From contig JANVAS020000222.1 in assembly GCA_027563935.2 (NCBI GenBank), forward strand, positions 3,286,001 to 3,350,000: a stretch of DNA of 64,000 nt, written 5' to 3'. This DNA is from Costus lasius (taxonomy: Eukaryota; Streptophyta; Magnoliopsida; Zingiberales; Costaceae). A program made the translations under genes and the position numbers. Positions within the stretch are counted from its first letter, which is position 1. Each line of letters begins with the position of its first letter. The notes under the pieces were generated by a model, which was given only the letters and a program-made list of their open reading frames with translations, made no database searches and was not told the DNA's origin. Shown here in pieces: positions 22,135-32,941 of the stretch.

Positions 22135-24061
22135 TGTTGGTGTATATGCCCTAGGACCTAGTTTTGGTCAACTTATGTACTACTTGACTTTGATATTTAT
22201 ATATCATTCTGGCATTGTCGTTATCTATGTTTGTTTACATCTGCGCATATGTACTGACATGATAATGTCCCTGGAGATAGATTAGATCTGTGCTCGAACT
22301 ATAGTCCCCAGTTAATGTACCTTAGTGGATATGGGACAACTATGGTACTTGTGAGACTGGTATGTGGGCTGGTTAGGACGCAAACACATGGGTATATCAT
22401 TGGAGGATATACTGGATAGACCCGCTGTGAGGCTATGACTTGGTGTCATGAGTTATCCTCACAAGTGACAGGAGATGCATTGATCCCTTGACTTGAGGTC
22501 ATTGATCATTCTATATGATTAGGGACTTGCTTTGATACAACCTAACACCTTGCCGTAGTTGAGAGGTCATAACGGTTGTCATTGAGCATGTCACGACCCA
22601 TATGAGAAGGTCAATGGACAGACAAAGGGTTTGCCCCTTCCTTAGGGAAGTATGATATCCATGGAGCTCCTCTATGGTTCTATGACTGAGAGTGTATGGC
22701 CATACCCAGGTGAGAACCTATTTTAGTCATAGCCATGTGATTGGGTGAAAACAAGTGGTGACACACTTGTCCAATCGGATATCAGTTCGGTAAAGAGACT
22801 ATAATGCATCTGTACCTAGTTGCGATGATGGGGATGTCGATATCGATATCCATTCCAATGACCTGGGTAGCAGCGATGCACTGCTAGGTGCCACTCACTG
22901 CTTGTGGTGACCTTTGGTCAGCACTGCCAGCGTCAGAGGAACCTACAGGGTCACACACCTTGATACTTGAGTTCTCGTATTGATCGGGAAGCCTTATGAT
23001 CGAGTTATTGGATAACTCGGATCTAATTGGGAGATTTAATCAGCGCCAATGGGCCTGATGATATGGAAGAATGTTATTGGAGCCAAACTTCATTTTTGGC
23101 AGGTTGACCCGTATTTGACCATGATTGGTCACATGTGGATTAGGGTTGCATTAGATTGGATCCAAGTGCTTAATCAACCCATATACTGGAGTTTGGGCTA
23201 GCTCATTATCTAATGAGGCCCAATAACAAGTTCTCATGAAGAGATAAGAGGCTAAAAGGGTATAATGGGGAGAAGCCCAACCTCATTGGCGCCTAAGGGG
23301 TATAATGGGGTTTGGGTGGCAAAATTGCTTCATTAAGGAAGCAATTGGCGCCTAGCCCTTCTCCCTTGATGGTATGAATGCCTCTAAGGCATGTCTTGGG
23401 CTGATATGGTACTTGGGCAATTATGGATAGGTTGAATAGAGTTTATGGTAAAGTCTTAGAGATTTTCCTTGTCTCAAACCTCCTCATCCTAGCCCTACAC
23501 TTGTCATGATCTTGGCCCTTCCCTTAACCGCCTCTTGCCCTATATATGTGACCCTAGCCGCCCCCTCTTATAATGATCGATCCTTGGAGGCGTGAACACA
23601 AGAAGAGGGGCGAGAGCTAGGAGCAAGGGCGCAACTTCCTTCTTCCATTGCCGCAAGCTTCTTCCTCCTTTCCTCTTGGCGCAAGGAGCTTTGGTGCTTG
23701 GTGGCTTGACTTGGTTGCTTCTTCTCTTGGCGCATCCTTTCCTCTTGGTGGCGCAAGTGAAGTGTAGCATCTCCTTAAGGCTTGGATCTTCTTCCCAAGG
23801 CTAGCACCGGGCGTGGAAGAAGAGAACTCAAGAGATCCGTGTGTGTGAGACTACAGAGGGCGCACACTTGGGCGCCTACATCGGCATCACTCCAAACCGC
23901 TCTTAAGGTATTTCCTAACTCATCGTGTCGACTCTCTTGCTTGCGATCTTCACTGGGTTTTTGGGACTGGCCTGTTTCGGGGACATTCTTCCGCTGTGCA
24001 ATGTATGTATGTGTGTCTATGACTCTAAAAATTGTAAAAATGTCCCCGGGGTTTCCCAATA
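22135..24061 (+). repeat. 5' LTR of element D (1927 bp)
   Basis: Starts TGTTGGTGTATATGCCC and ends TTTCCCAATA; the last CA has become TA (the 3' LTR ends CAACA). It contains GTATGGCCATAC at 22694-22705 and a TATA-like box at 23541. Confidence 0.94.
23541..23548 (+). promoter_or_regulatory. probable TATA box of element D LTR
   Basis: TATATATG in a locally GC-rich context about 520 bp before the LTR end. It is kept in the other D LTR copies (42955-42962 and 54405-54412). The promoter role is inferred from sequence and position only. Confidence 0.5.
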
Positions 24062-24062
24062 G

Positions 24063-24074
24063 TGGTATCAGAGG
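24063..24074 (+). other. primer-binding site of element D
   Basis: TGGTATCAGAGG, one base after the LTR; the tRNA-iMet type with a changed last base. Confidence 0.9.
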
Positions 24075-25435
24075 GACTTGCAAGACTCGAACAATGTTTT
24101 ATGCTTTTCTTTCATGCTCACATGCCATATCACTATTTTCGTAAATAGCATGATGCATGGCGAATGAATTTTTCAAGTAGGAAAAATTAGGGTTTCTTGT
24201 TTCTATCATCCTCTCAATCTCTTTTGGATTTTTGGACTATTTTTCTTGTTTGATTTAAAAGATTAAAGGCGCACATAATTTTGTCAAGTAGGACAGGCAT
24301 TGTGTCTTCGGACTGGCCAAGTCTCTTGATCTAACAAAATTGCCAGCCGAAAGGATCTCTGAAATCATCATGAAAAATAAATCACAATTAACCAAAAGAT
24401 TTGTGAGAAGAAGATGAGAAAAAGAGACTAGTTTTATGAAAAAGTAAAATTTCAGATTTTATGTTTTTCATGAGCATGTAGAATTGCATGAGTAAATACC
24501 TTGATTGTGCATGATATTGTGATCATTAGTCAAGCCCCCCTTTGCATGCCTGTGATGTATCCTCGTGAGGCCTACGTGCCGCTTTTCTTTTGCTTTTAAC
24601 TAAGAAGAAGATTAGGGTGGCGCATCTACTTGGAACTTGGTGCATGCATACCTTGGATGGTGGCGCAACAAGCATCAAAGAAAGAGGCGCAAGCCTGCTT
24701 AGTGGCGCAAGTTAGGCATGGCCGAACCCTTGGGTTTGAGAGCTAGCTAACTTGGCTTCTTGCATTGTGGCGCATTCTCATTGGAGGAAGACCATGGCAT
24801 TAGCCGAACCCTTTGGGTCTACCCTTAAGGTTTGAGAGCTAAACTATGTAAGAAGGACCTTAGAGCCAACCTTGAAGACCAAGATAGAGGGCGGCTAGGA
24901 TAGGTCTATTTTAGGGGCTTGAGTCCTATGTCAAGAATTGAACCTCCTTTTGGCATGGGTTGGTTCAATGTCTTGAAAGGGCTTTGATCACATCATCCTT
25001 TACTGCTTTCCTTATCTGCTAAAAGCATGCCTGTGATGTTTTATCGTTATGTTATCACTATAGGATTGCATGCCTGTATTGTTAGACATAAGATAAAACT
25101 GATGAGACCTTAAAAACCCTCATAATAAAATATCAAGTCTAGTAGCCTTCTAACGCGTAGCCCTCACTAAGCTATCGATCAGTGGAGTTGTGAACTGGTT
25201 CCCACCCTCGTGGGACACACCCACTTATCTTTAGAAAGTGTGTGGTGACAATGGTTTCCCCAGTCCAGTTTTAACCTGGGCGTGCCTTCGCAAGGAAAAT
25301 CATTGGCCCTGGGCATAACGGTTAGGAATGGACTTGACTAGAAGTTCACATGTACTGAGCACATGGTGAAAGTCTAGAGGCATCGTTGAGAGGTTAGGGT
25401 TTCATGTTGTATCCAGCCCTCGCTAGACATGAAAT
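24075..25435 (+). other. leader of element D, first part
   Basis: No credible ORF. GGCGCA occurs many times (near 24270, 24617, 24663, 24687, 24702 and 24770), and a block with GCCGAACCC...TTGAGAGCTA is present twice (24719 and 24799 onward). A perfect hairpin CCCAC-CTC-GTGGG lies at 25201-25213. The leader continues at 35622 after Gypsy E. Confidence 0.7.
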
Positions 25436-28110
25436 TGTAAGATCCGGAAAATTACTAGCAGGTGAGAAAATAAGATTTTTGTTTATCTAGCATTTTTGTG
25501 GAATTTTGAAATGAGATAATGTCTTGATTTATGTATTTTCCTGCTTTGTAAAAAAATATGTGTCGCGGAGAGGATTCGAACCCGCGACTTAAGGCGTAGA
25601 GTGTGTGCGGCACGCCACTAGGCTAGTGGTGTTTATTTGTTAGAAAAGGGTAAGAACCCTTGATAAGGGTGAGGTGGAGATTAACTTATACTAAAGGGTT
25701 AAGGGATCTTCCACTTATGTTTGCTATTGGGTTTGGATCCTTGAAAACTTAGTGGGTAGAAAACGAAATCTTGGGGGATCCATGTTCATACGTTTTCCCT
25801 TTACTCACGTTTTTCCTCTTTGCTCGTTGCTCACGGTTCTTGGTGAAGGTGGCGGCTTGCTCTCTCCTCCTTCCTCCTCTTCTTGTGGCCGGCGGCGTTT
25901 GGTGGTGGAGGTGGTTTCCGGTGAGTCTTGTGTGCTTCCGGCGGCGTGAGCAAAGTGAGGGGAGGCGTGAGGGTGTGTGGCTTGGGAAGAACCGAAATCA
26001 AGGTGAGTGGATCTTCTCCTTCACCTAGTTCACGAATATTGGATGCATTGCTTGTTTTAGAGAAGATTAGTGCATAGGAGTATGGCATGATCTCTTGATT
26101 TCAATTGTACATGTTCTCCTTGTTTGTCCCAAATTTTCGAAACCCTAGCTTGCATGAAGATTTGGGCTTTTCATCTCTAAGGCTTCTAATCATCAATTAG
26201 ACCTTGAATAAACATGTATGTGGCATAGATTTTTCAATGGCATGAAGATTAGGGCTAGATTGAGAATTTCGCCCCTCTTCATGAAATTACGCCCAAATGT
26301 GTGGGTAAAAATTAGGGCAAACCTGATTTTCATGAAATTAGGTATATGAGGACTCTACAGTAAATTTTTGGGAATTTTTGGAAATAAAAGTTTCTGTTGA
26401 CTTAAATTGACCTAGGGGTAATGCGGTAAATTTGCTAGTTAAAATTGGGGGAAACTTGAAATTACGAATCTAAGGATCATGAGGGATGGAATGACTATTT
26501 TTACAAAATTTTTGGATGAGTTTTCCTGCATGACTTAAACTTTGAACTAGGGGCATTTCTGTCTTTTGTTACAAGAACTAGGAGAAAACTATGAATTTGT
26601 AATTTCCTGTATTTATGTTGTCTGCGGTTGAAACTTGATGAATTTTCGGTACTATTATGTATTTTTAGTTGAATGGTGTATGTAGGAAGTATTGATGTGA
26701 AATATTGAATGATAACCTTGGATGATAACTTAGAAAAGGTTAAACCATGTTTGCATGAAATTTAAGGACCTTTCCTGAACTTGATTGATGTGATGTTCGA
26801 GACAATGTTCGTGTTGTATGCGCTCGATAAGGGTCCTAGACTTGTGTGGACTGAACCTAAGGGTCAACTAGAGCACTCAGTGAGCAGTCATTCTGTTTTG
26901 GGGTTGGAAAATCCACCCATCCTATTCTGATACGTTTCCGGTAATGGAGGGACTGTTCTAGAGTCTAGTGACCAGGTTAGAGGTTCAGGTTACCGGTTTG
27001 TGTTAAGGGTATTTTGTCCAAGTGATAAACCTTTTGAGAGTTGGGTGTTTGAAACAAAGTGCCACGTCTTGGTCAGACGGGGGCCACCTCTTGAATTCAT
27101 TCACCTTCCGTTCCCGGTTGTGGGGGTGTTGTGTTCCCGGTAAAGGGGGTGCGGTTGAGTGTCGTAGAGCAAAGTGCCACGTCGTGACCTGGCGGGGGCC
27201 ACCTCTTGAATCTACGCCTCACCAATGTTCGTTGCATGTTACTCTCAGTGCCTTGACGAAGGCCGGGTTGGACCCTCGGGGTCAATTCTGAAATCACTGG
27301 ACATTAGTTGTGTGAGTCTTAGTCTGTTAGCCGGATAGGCTGTTTGGTGATCTTGTTGCCCGGGGTGGTGGGTGTATTGTTTTCTGATTATGATTGTGAT
27401 TTTGTGGTTATCGGTTTCATTATGTTGTTTATGTTGTATTGACATCTTCCGTTAAAAGTTTTGAAAAGATATCTACATCTATTTCTGATTGTATATTCGT
27501 GGATGGTCGAACGAGACTATCTACTCACTGAGCCGTGTAGCTCATTCCACGATATTTCCAGATGCAGGGCAGGAGCCTACAGCTTGAGTGGATACATAGT
27601 TTTCTGACTTGATATTTTGGGGCCTGCGAGCCTGTACTATTTGTGGGCCGGATGTGGCCAGGGTTTTTGTGATTTTATTCATGGACATGTTAGCCGGATG
27701 TGGCTGGTATGCTGATTTTTGATTTCTGTGATATTGTTGCCGGGTTGGCAATTGTTCTGATACGACTGTTAAACCGAGGGCTTAAGCCTGTTTTTGGTGA
27801 ATTCTGTGTTATCCAGTATTTTTCGATTATCGTGGTTTATTATTTCGATGTTGTGATAAGGAATGAGAACTTTTGATTTTGGAAATGTTGTGTTTCCGTT
27901 TGTGGTCGGCATGTCGACCCGTATTATGATATTATGGAACATGTATAGGAATTTCCTTAGTTTTCCTGGGGACATGCTGCCGAAATTTTTTTCCGAATCG
28001 ATTTCCATAAGCTATTATTCCCTAGCATCTGTATCGTGATTTGTGTGTGTCGTCCCCTATCTTCCGCGGTTTCTGTCTGCTATTGGGGTTTATTCTGAGG
28101 GGATGTTACA
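25436..28110 (+). repeat. 5' LTR of element E (2675 bp)
   Basis: TGTAAGATCC to GGATGTTACA. It holds a tRNA-like hairpin cluster (25561-25630) and a duplicated block of about 43 bp with CCACGTC (27053-27096 and 27169-27211). The ORFs inside it are also found in the 3' LTR because the LTRs are copies; none looks like a gene. Confidence 0.95.
25561..25630 (-). other. tRNA-like segment with A and B boxes in the E LTR
   Basis: On the minus strand TAGCCTAGTGG (25615-25625) matches the Pol III A box and GGTTCGAATCC (25572-25582) the B box, 32 bp apart as in a normal tRNA gene. No proper acceptor stem or D stem can be drawn. Instead there are three inverted repeats: CGCGG/CCGCG with flanks, GGCGT/ACGCC, and CCACTAG/CTAGTGG. 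It could be a tRNA relic, a SINE head or an LTR hairpin cluster. The second copy is at 33067-33136. Confidence 0.5.
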
Positions 28111-28113
28111 GAA

Positions 28114-28125
28114 TGGTATCAGAGG
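28114..28125 (+). other. primer-binding site of element E
   Basis: TGGTATCAGAGG, three bases after the LTR end; tRNA-iMet type. Confidence 0.9.
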
Positions 28126-28256
28126 GATGGGCTAGCTAATAATAGCTGTATTGGGGGTGGAAAACCTTGCTTGTGTATTGCTAGACAACTAGGAAACTTG
28201 TTTGAGAAACTGACTTGATTATAAGTTTTGATTTGTGTGTATTTTTTTGAGCCAGT

Positions 28257-31200
28257 ATGGTGCGCCCCAGGTCGAGTGCTAGTGCTGGCAGCAGTGATCA
28301 GACTGCTGAATTCTTGCGGGCTATGGAGTCTTTGACTGGAATGGTGCAGCAACAGAATGCACTAATCCAGCAACAGGCTCAGATGCTGCAGCAGCAGCAG
28401 ACCCAACACCAGGAGGTGCAGCAGCAGCTGTTACAGCAGAATCGCGATCAGCAACGCGAGTTCAGAGAACAGTTGCAGCTTCTGTCTCAGGCACAGACAC
28501 CGACGCAGGGGCGGGGGTCTGAGTCTGACTCGGGCCCGGGGGTTAGCTTGCCGGAGGACACCCATAGGCGCTATGCCTTGCTTGTGGGTGAATTCCAGCG
28601 GTTGGGCCCTAGCTCTTTTTACGGGAGTCCAGATTACAGGACGGCAGAGGACTGGCTTTTGGGCTTGGATAAGATCTTCCAAGTGATGCGATGTTCAGAT
28701 GAGGACAAATTATGTTTGGCCACCTATATGATGCGGGGTGACGCAGATGTGTGGTGGAGGAGTGAGCTGAGACTCGCGTTGGACAGATCTGAACCGGTGA
28801 CGTGGCAATACTTCTTGTCCCGGTTCAATGAGAAATTCTTTCCCACCAGCCTGGTTGAAGATAGGGAGGTGGAGTTTATCCACTTGGAACAAGGGGACAT
28901 GACGGTGGATCAATATGACTTGAAGTTCTCAAAGTTTGGGAAGTATGCTCCACACTTGATAAATACTGAGGATAGACGAGCTAAGAAATTTCTCAGGGGT
29001 CTCAGAAGGGATATCAGACAGAAGGTAGGGCTGCAGCACTTGGAGACTTATGCTGAGATGCTGGATCGTGCCCGCACCGCGGAGAAGTACATCCTGGAGG
29101 AGCAGGCCGAGACGGCCATAGTTGTAGCCCCTATAGCTGAGGCACCGGTTTCCCAGCAGACTGGTGGAGGCAGTAGGAAGTATCATAAAGGGAAGGACCA
29201 GAAGAGAGGCCGTTACAGACCGTACCAAGGGAAGGGAACTCAGAGACCGCAGCAGGCATCTCAGCCACAGCAGCAGGGTACTGATGGCCGGGTAGAGGAC
29301 AGAGTCTGCTACCATTGTGGGGCCAAGGGTCACCTGAAGGCGGACTGCCACAAGAAGTCCGGGGCGTGCTTCAAGTGCGGAAAAGTGGGGCACAGGGTCA
29401 AAGATTGCACGGCGCCTGGGCCACAGATCCGGGGTACAGATAAACCAGCTGTCTAGGCCAGAGTCTACGCTATAGCAGAGAAGGACACTCGAGCTTCCCG
29501 ATCCGTCGTGGAAGGTACTTTACATGTTTTTGATCAGTTAGCTCGTATTTTGTTTGATCCGGGGTCCAATTTGTCCTTTGTGTCTGCTAATTTTGCTTCT
29601 AGACTACCTGTCTCACCTAGAGTACTAGATTACACAATTTCAGTATGTACACCCCTGGGGGATAGTTTATCCACTGACATAGTCTACCCTGACTGTGTTA
29701 TTCACGTAGAGCAGTACCAGTTTATAGTTGATTTGATACTGCTAGACATGCAGGATTATGATTTGATCCTAGGCATGGATTGGCTATCTTCTCACCACGC
29801 TACAGTGGATTGCTTTGAGAAGATTGTTACTCTGCACCTGCTTGATGGGAGTCATCTGCTGGTAAGGGGCCTGGTGTCTGATCAAGGGCCACATATGATA
29901 TCATTTGTGCATGCCAGCAGGTTGTTAGCCAGTGGGTGCAAAGGATACCTTGCACATGTTAAGGTGCAAGAAGACTCAGATCCAGACTTAGCTCAGATAG
30001 AGGTAGTCTGTGAGTTTCCTGATGTATTCTCTGATGAGTTTTCAGGTTTGCCTCCCCACAGGGATGTGGAGTTTGGTATTGAGCTGGTGCCTGGTACAGC
30101 TCCAATATCAAAGGCTCCTTATCGTTTGGCCACCTCAGAGTTAGCTGAGTTGAAGAAGCAGTTAGAGGAACTGCTTGAAAAGGGGTATATCAGACCGAGT
30201 GCTTCACCCTGGGGAGCGACAGTCTTGTTTGTAAAGAAGAAGGACGGAACACTGAGGATGTGCATAGATTACCGCCAGTTGAATCAGGTGACGATAAAGA
30301 ATAAGTATCCTCTTCCGAGGATAGATGATCTGTTCGATCAGTTGCAGGGTGCCACGGTGTTCTCCAAGATCGATCTGAGGTCAGGATACCATCAGCTCAG
30401 GGTCAGGGATGAGGATATCCTGAAGACTGCTTTCAGGACCAGGTATGGACACTACGAGTTTGTAGTTATGCCTTTTGGACTGACCAATGCACCTGCTGTG
30501 TTTATGGATCTGATGAACAGGGTGTTTCACGAGCTGTTAGACACTTGTGTGGTGGTGTTTATAGATGATATACTGGTTTACTCCCGTACCTATCAGGATC
30601 ACGCTAGGGACTTGCGCAGGGTACTAGCAATTCTGAGGAAGCACCAGTTGTATGCTAAGGCCAGCAAGTGCGAGTTTTGGTTGGATCAGATTAGCTTTCT
30701 GGGGCATGTGATATCTGGTCAGGGCGTGTCTGTGGATCCAGTGAAGGTACAGGCTATCCTGAACTGGGGAAGACCAACTAGTGCCACAGAGATTCGGAGC
30801 TTCCTGGGATTAGCAGGATATTACAGGAGGTTTGTGGAGGGATTCTCCAAGCTGGCGGGTCCCTTAACCAAGCTGACCAGGAAAGAGGCTAAGTTTGTTT
30901 GGGACGAGAAGTGTGAGGAAAGCTTCCAGGAGTTAAAAAGGAGATTGACCAGTACACCCATCCTTATCATTCCTACTGATGGGGAGAGGTTTACTGTTTA
31001 TACTGATGCCTCAGGCAAAGGACTTGGCTGCGTCCTGATGCAAAAAAGGGCCGTAGTAGCTTATGCTTCGCGGCAACTGAAGGAGTATGAGTTAAACTAT
31101 CCCACACACGATTTGGAGTTGGCGGCGGTGGTTTTTGCACTGAAGATATGGCGCCACTATCTTTTGGGACAGGAGTTTGATTTATTTACTGATCATCAGA

Positions 31201-32912
31201 GTCTCAAGTACATTTTCACTCAGAAGGAGTTGAATATGAGGCAGAGAAGGTGGATGGAGCTAATAAAGGATTATGACTTCTCTATTCAGTATCAGGCCGG
31301 GAAAGCCAATGTGGTAGCTGATGCATTGAGTAGACACCCAGTTACTTCTGTAGCAGCACTGAGGGTCAGTGAGTGGCAGTTACTGCAGGAGTTCCGAGAG
31401 CTCAGGGTTGAGGTGTCTCCCAGAGTTCAGTCTGGATATGTGGCTTTTCTCCGGGTTCAGTCTGCTTTACTACAGAGGATCAGGGATCAGCAGCTGGTAG
31501 ACCCGAGTCTAGTTCAGATCAGAGAGAGGTTGGCTGCCGGGCCAGTGGCGGATTTCAGCTTATCTGGTGATAGTATTCTGCGGTTCCGTGGAAGGGTGTG
31601 TGTCCCTGAGGAACCTAGTCTGAGGAGAGAGATCTTGGAGGAGGGTCATAACTCCAAGTATTCCTTGCATCCCGGAGTCACAAAAATGTATCAGGATTTG
31701 AAGAAAGATTTCTGGTGGCCGGGCATGAAGAAGGAGGTCGCGGTGTTCGTATCTCGGTGTTTGACCTGTCAGACTGTGAAGGCCGAACACCAGAGGCCTG
31801 GGGGATTATTGCAGCAGCTCCCTATTCCACAGTGGAAGTGGGAGTGCATTAGTATGGATTTTGTTTGTGGGTTGCCTCGGACCAGGAGAGGGCATGATGC
31901 GGTTTGGGTCATTGTAGACAGGCTCACGAAGGCTGCACACTTTTTGCCTATTCGGATGACTTATCCACTTGATCGGCTGGCTAAGCTGTACATCGATGAG
32001 ATAGTCAGATTACACAGAGTGCCTGTGGATATTGTATCAGACCGCGATTCCAGATTCCTTTCCAGATTCTAGAAGAGCTTGCATGAGGGTCTTGGCACTA
32101 AGTTGAGTTTTAGTACCGCCTACCATCCGCAGTCAGATGGTCAGTCAGAGCGTACTATACAGACTTTGGAGGATTTGCTGAGGGCTTATGTGGTAGATTG
32201 GAGCTCTGAGTGGGACAGTGATTTATCCCTGATAGAGTTCACCTACAATAACAGCTTTCACTCCAGTATTCAGATGGCTCCGTATGAGGCTCTGTATGGC
32301 AGGAAGTGCAGGTCACCTCTGAGTTGGGAGGAATCGGGGGACCGGATGATTCTGAGATCAGAGGCTGTACAGGAGGCTACAGATAGAGTCAGAGTTATCC
32401 AGGAAAAATTGAAGGTTGCTCGGGATAGGCAGAAGAGTTATGCAGATGATCGTCGTCGTCCCTTAGAGTTTATGGTGGGGGATCATGTGTTTCTGAAGGT
32501 TTCACCAACCAAGGGTGTCATGCGGTTTGGCCAGAAGGGAAAGCTGAGCCCGAGGTTTGTTGGACCTTACGATATTGTAGAGAGGGTTGGTCCTGTAGCT
32601 TACAGACTAGCTCTGCCACCATCTCTGGAGCATCTTCATAACGTATTTCATGTGTCAGTTCTGAGAAAGTACTGTGCAGATCCATCTCATGTGCTTGATT
32701 CTGCTCCCCTGCAGATCCAGAGTGATCTGACTTTTGTAGAGAGACCACTGAGGATTGTGGATAAGAAAGACAAAGTCCTAAGGAACAAGACAATACTGCT
32801 TGTAAAAGTTATCTGGGGAAACCAGTCAATCGAAGAAGCTACTTGGGAGGTAGAGTCAGATATGAGAAGAGAGTTCCCTCAGCTGTTCGATGATTTGGGT
32901 GGTGAGCTTTAG
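28257..32912 (+). pseudogene. Gypsy chromovirus gag-pol polyprotein with two in-frame stops
   Basis: One frame from MVRPRSSASAG to LFDDLGGEL, broken by TAG at 29454-29456 (end of gag) and TAG at 32070-32072 (within the integrase core, in a position where Trp is usual). Gag: Gln-rich coiled-coil region (about 25-75), retrotransposon gag domain (about 105-260), two CCHC knuckles at 351-364 (CYHCGAKGHLKADC) and 371-384 (CFKCGKVGHRVKDC). Pol: protease ([12 protein letters not shown]), RT ([23 protein letters not shown] near 30560), RNase H ([18 protein letters not shown]), integrase zinc domain (HPGVTKMY...CLTCQ) and core ([26 protein letters not shown]), then a C-terminal chromodomain (about 32740-32890). 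RT before integrase makes it Gypsy. The gag stop could also act as a leaky stop, but the second stop disables integrase. Confidence 0.95.
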
Positions 32913-32928
32913 AGGACTAAAGCTTTTT

Positions 32929-32941
32929 AAGGGGGAAGGAA
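32929..32941 (+). other. polypurine tract of element E
   Basis: AAGGGGGAAGGAA directly before the 3' LTR. Confidence 0.88.

Noticed and set aside
23592..24144. ORFs in the D LTR end (for example 23782-24144)
   Set aside because: They recur at 43006 and 54456 only as LTR copies, with frames changed by small indels (the GTGTGAGAC region).
29454..29456. programmed stop readthrough between gag and pol of E
   Set aside because: Possible, but the second TAG at 32070 of the same mutation type, and the single-ORF habit of chromoviruses, favour simple decay.
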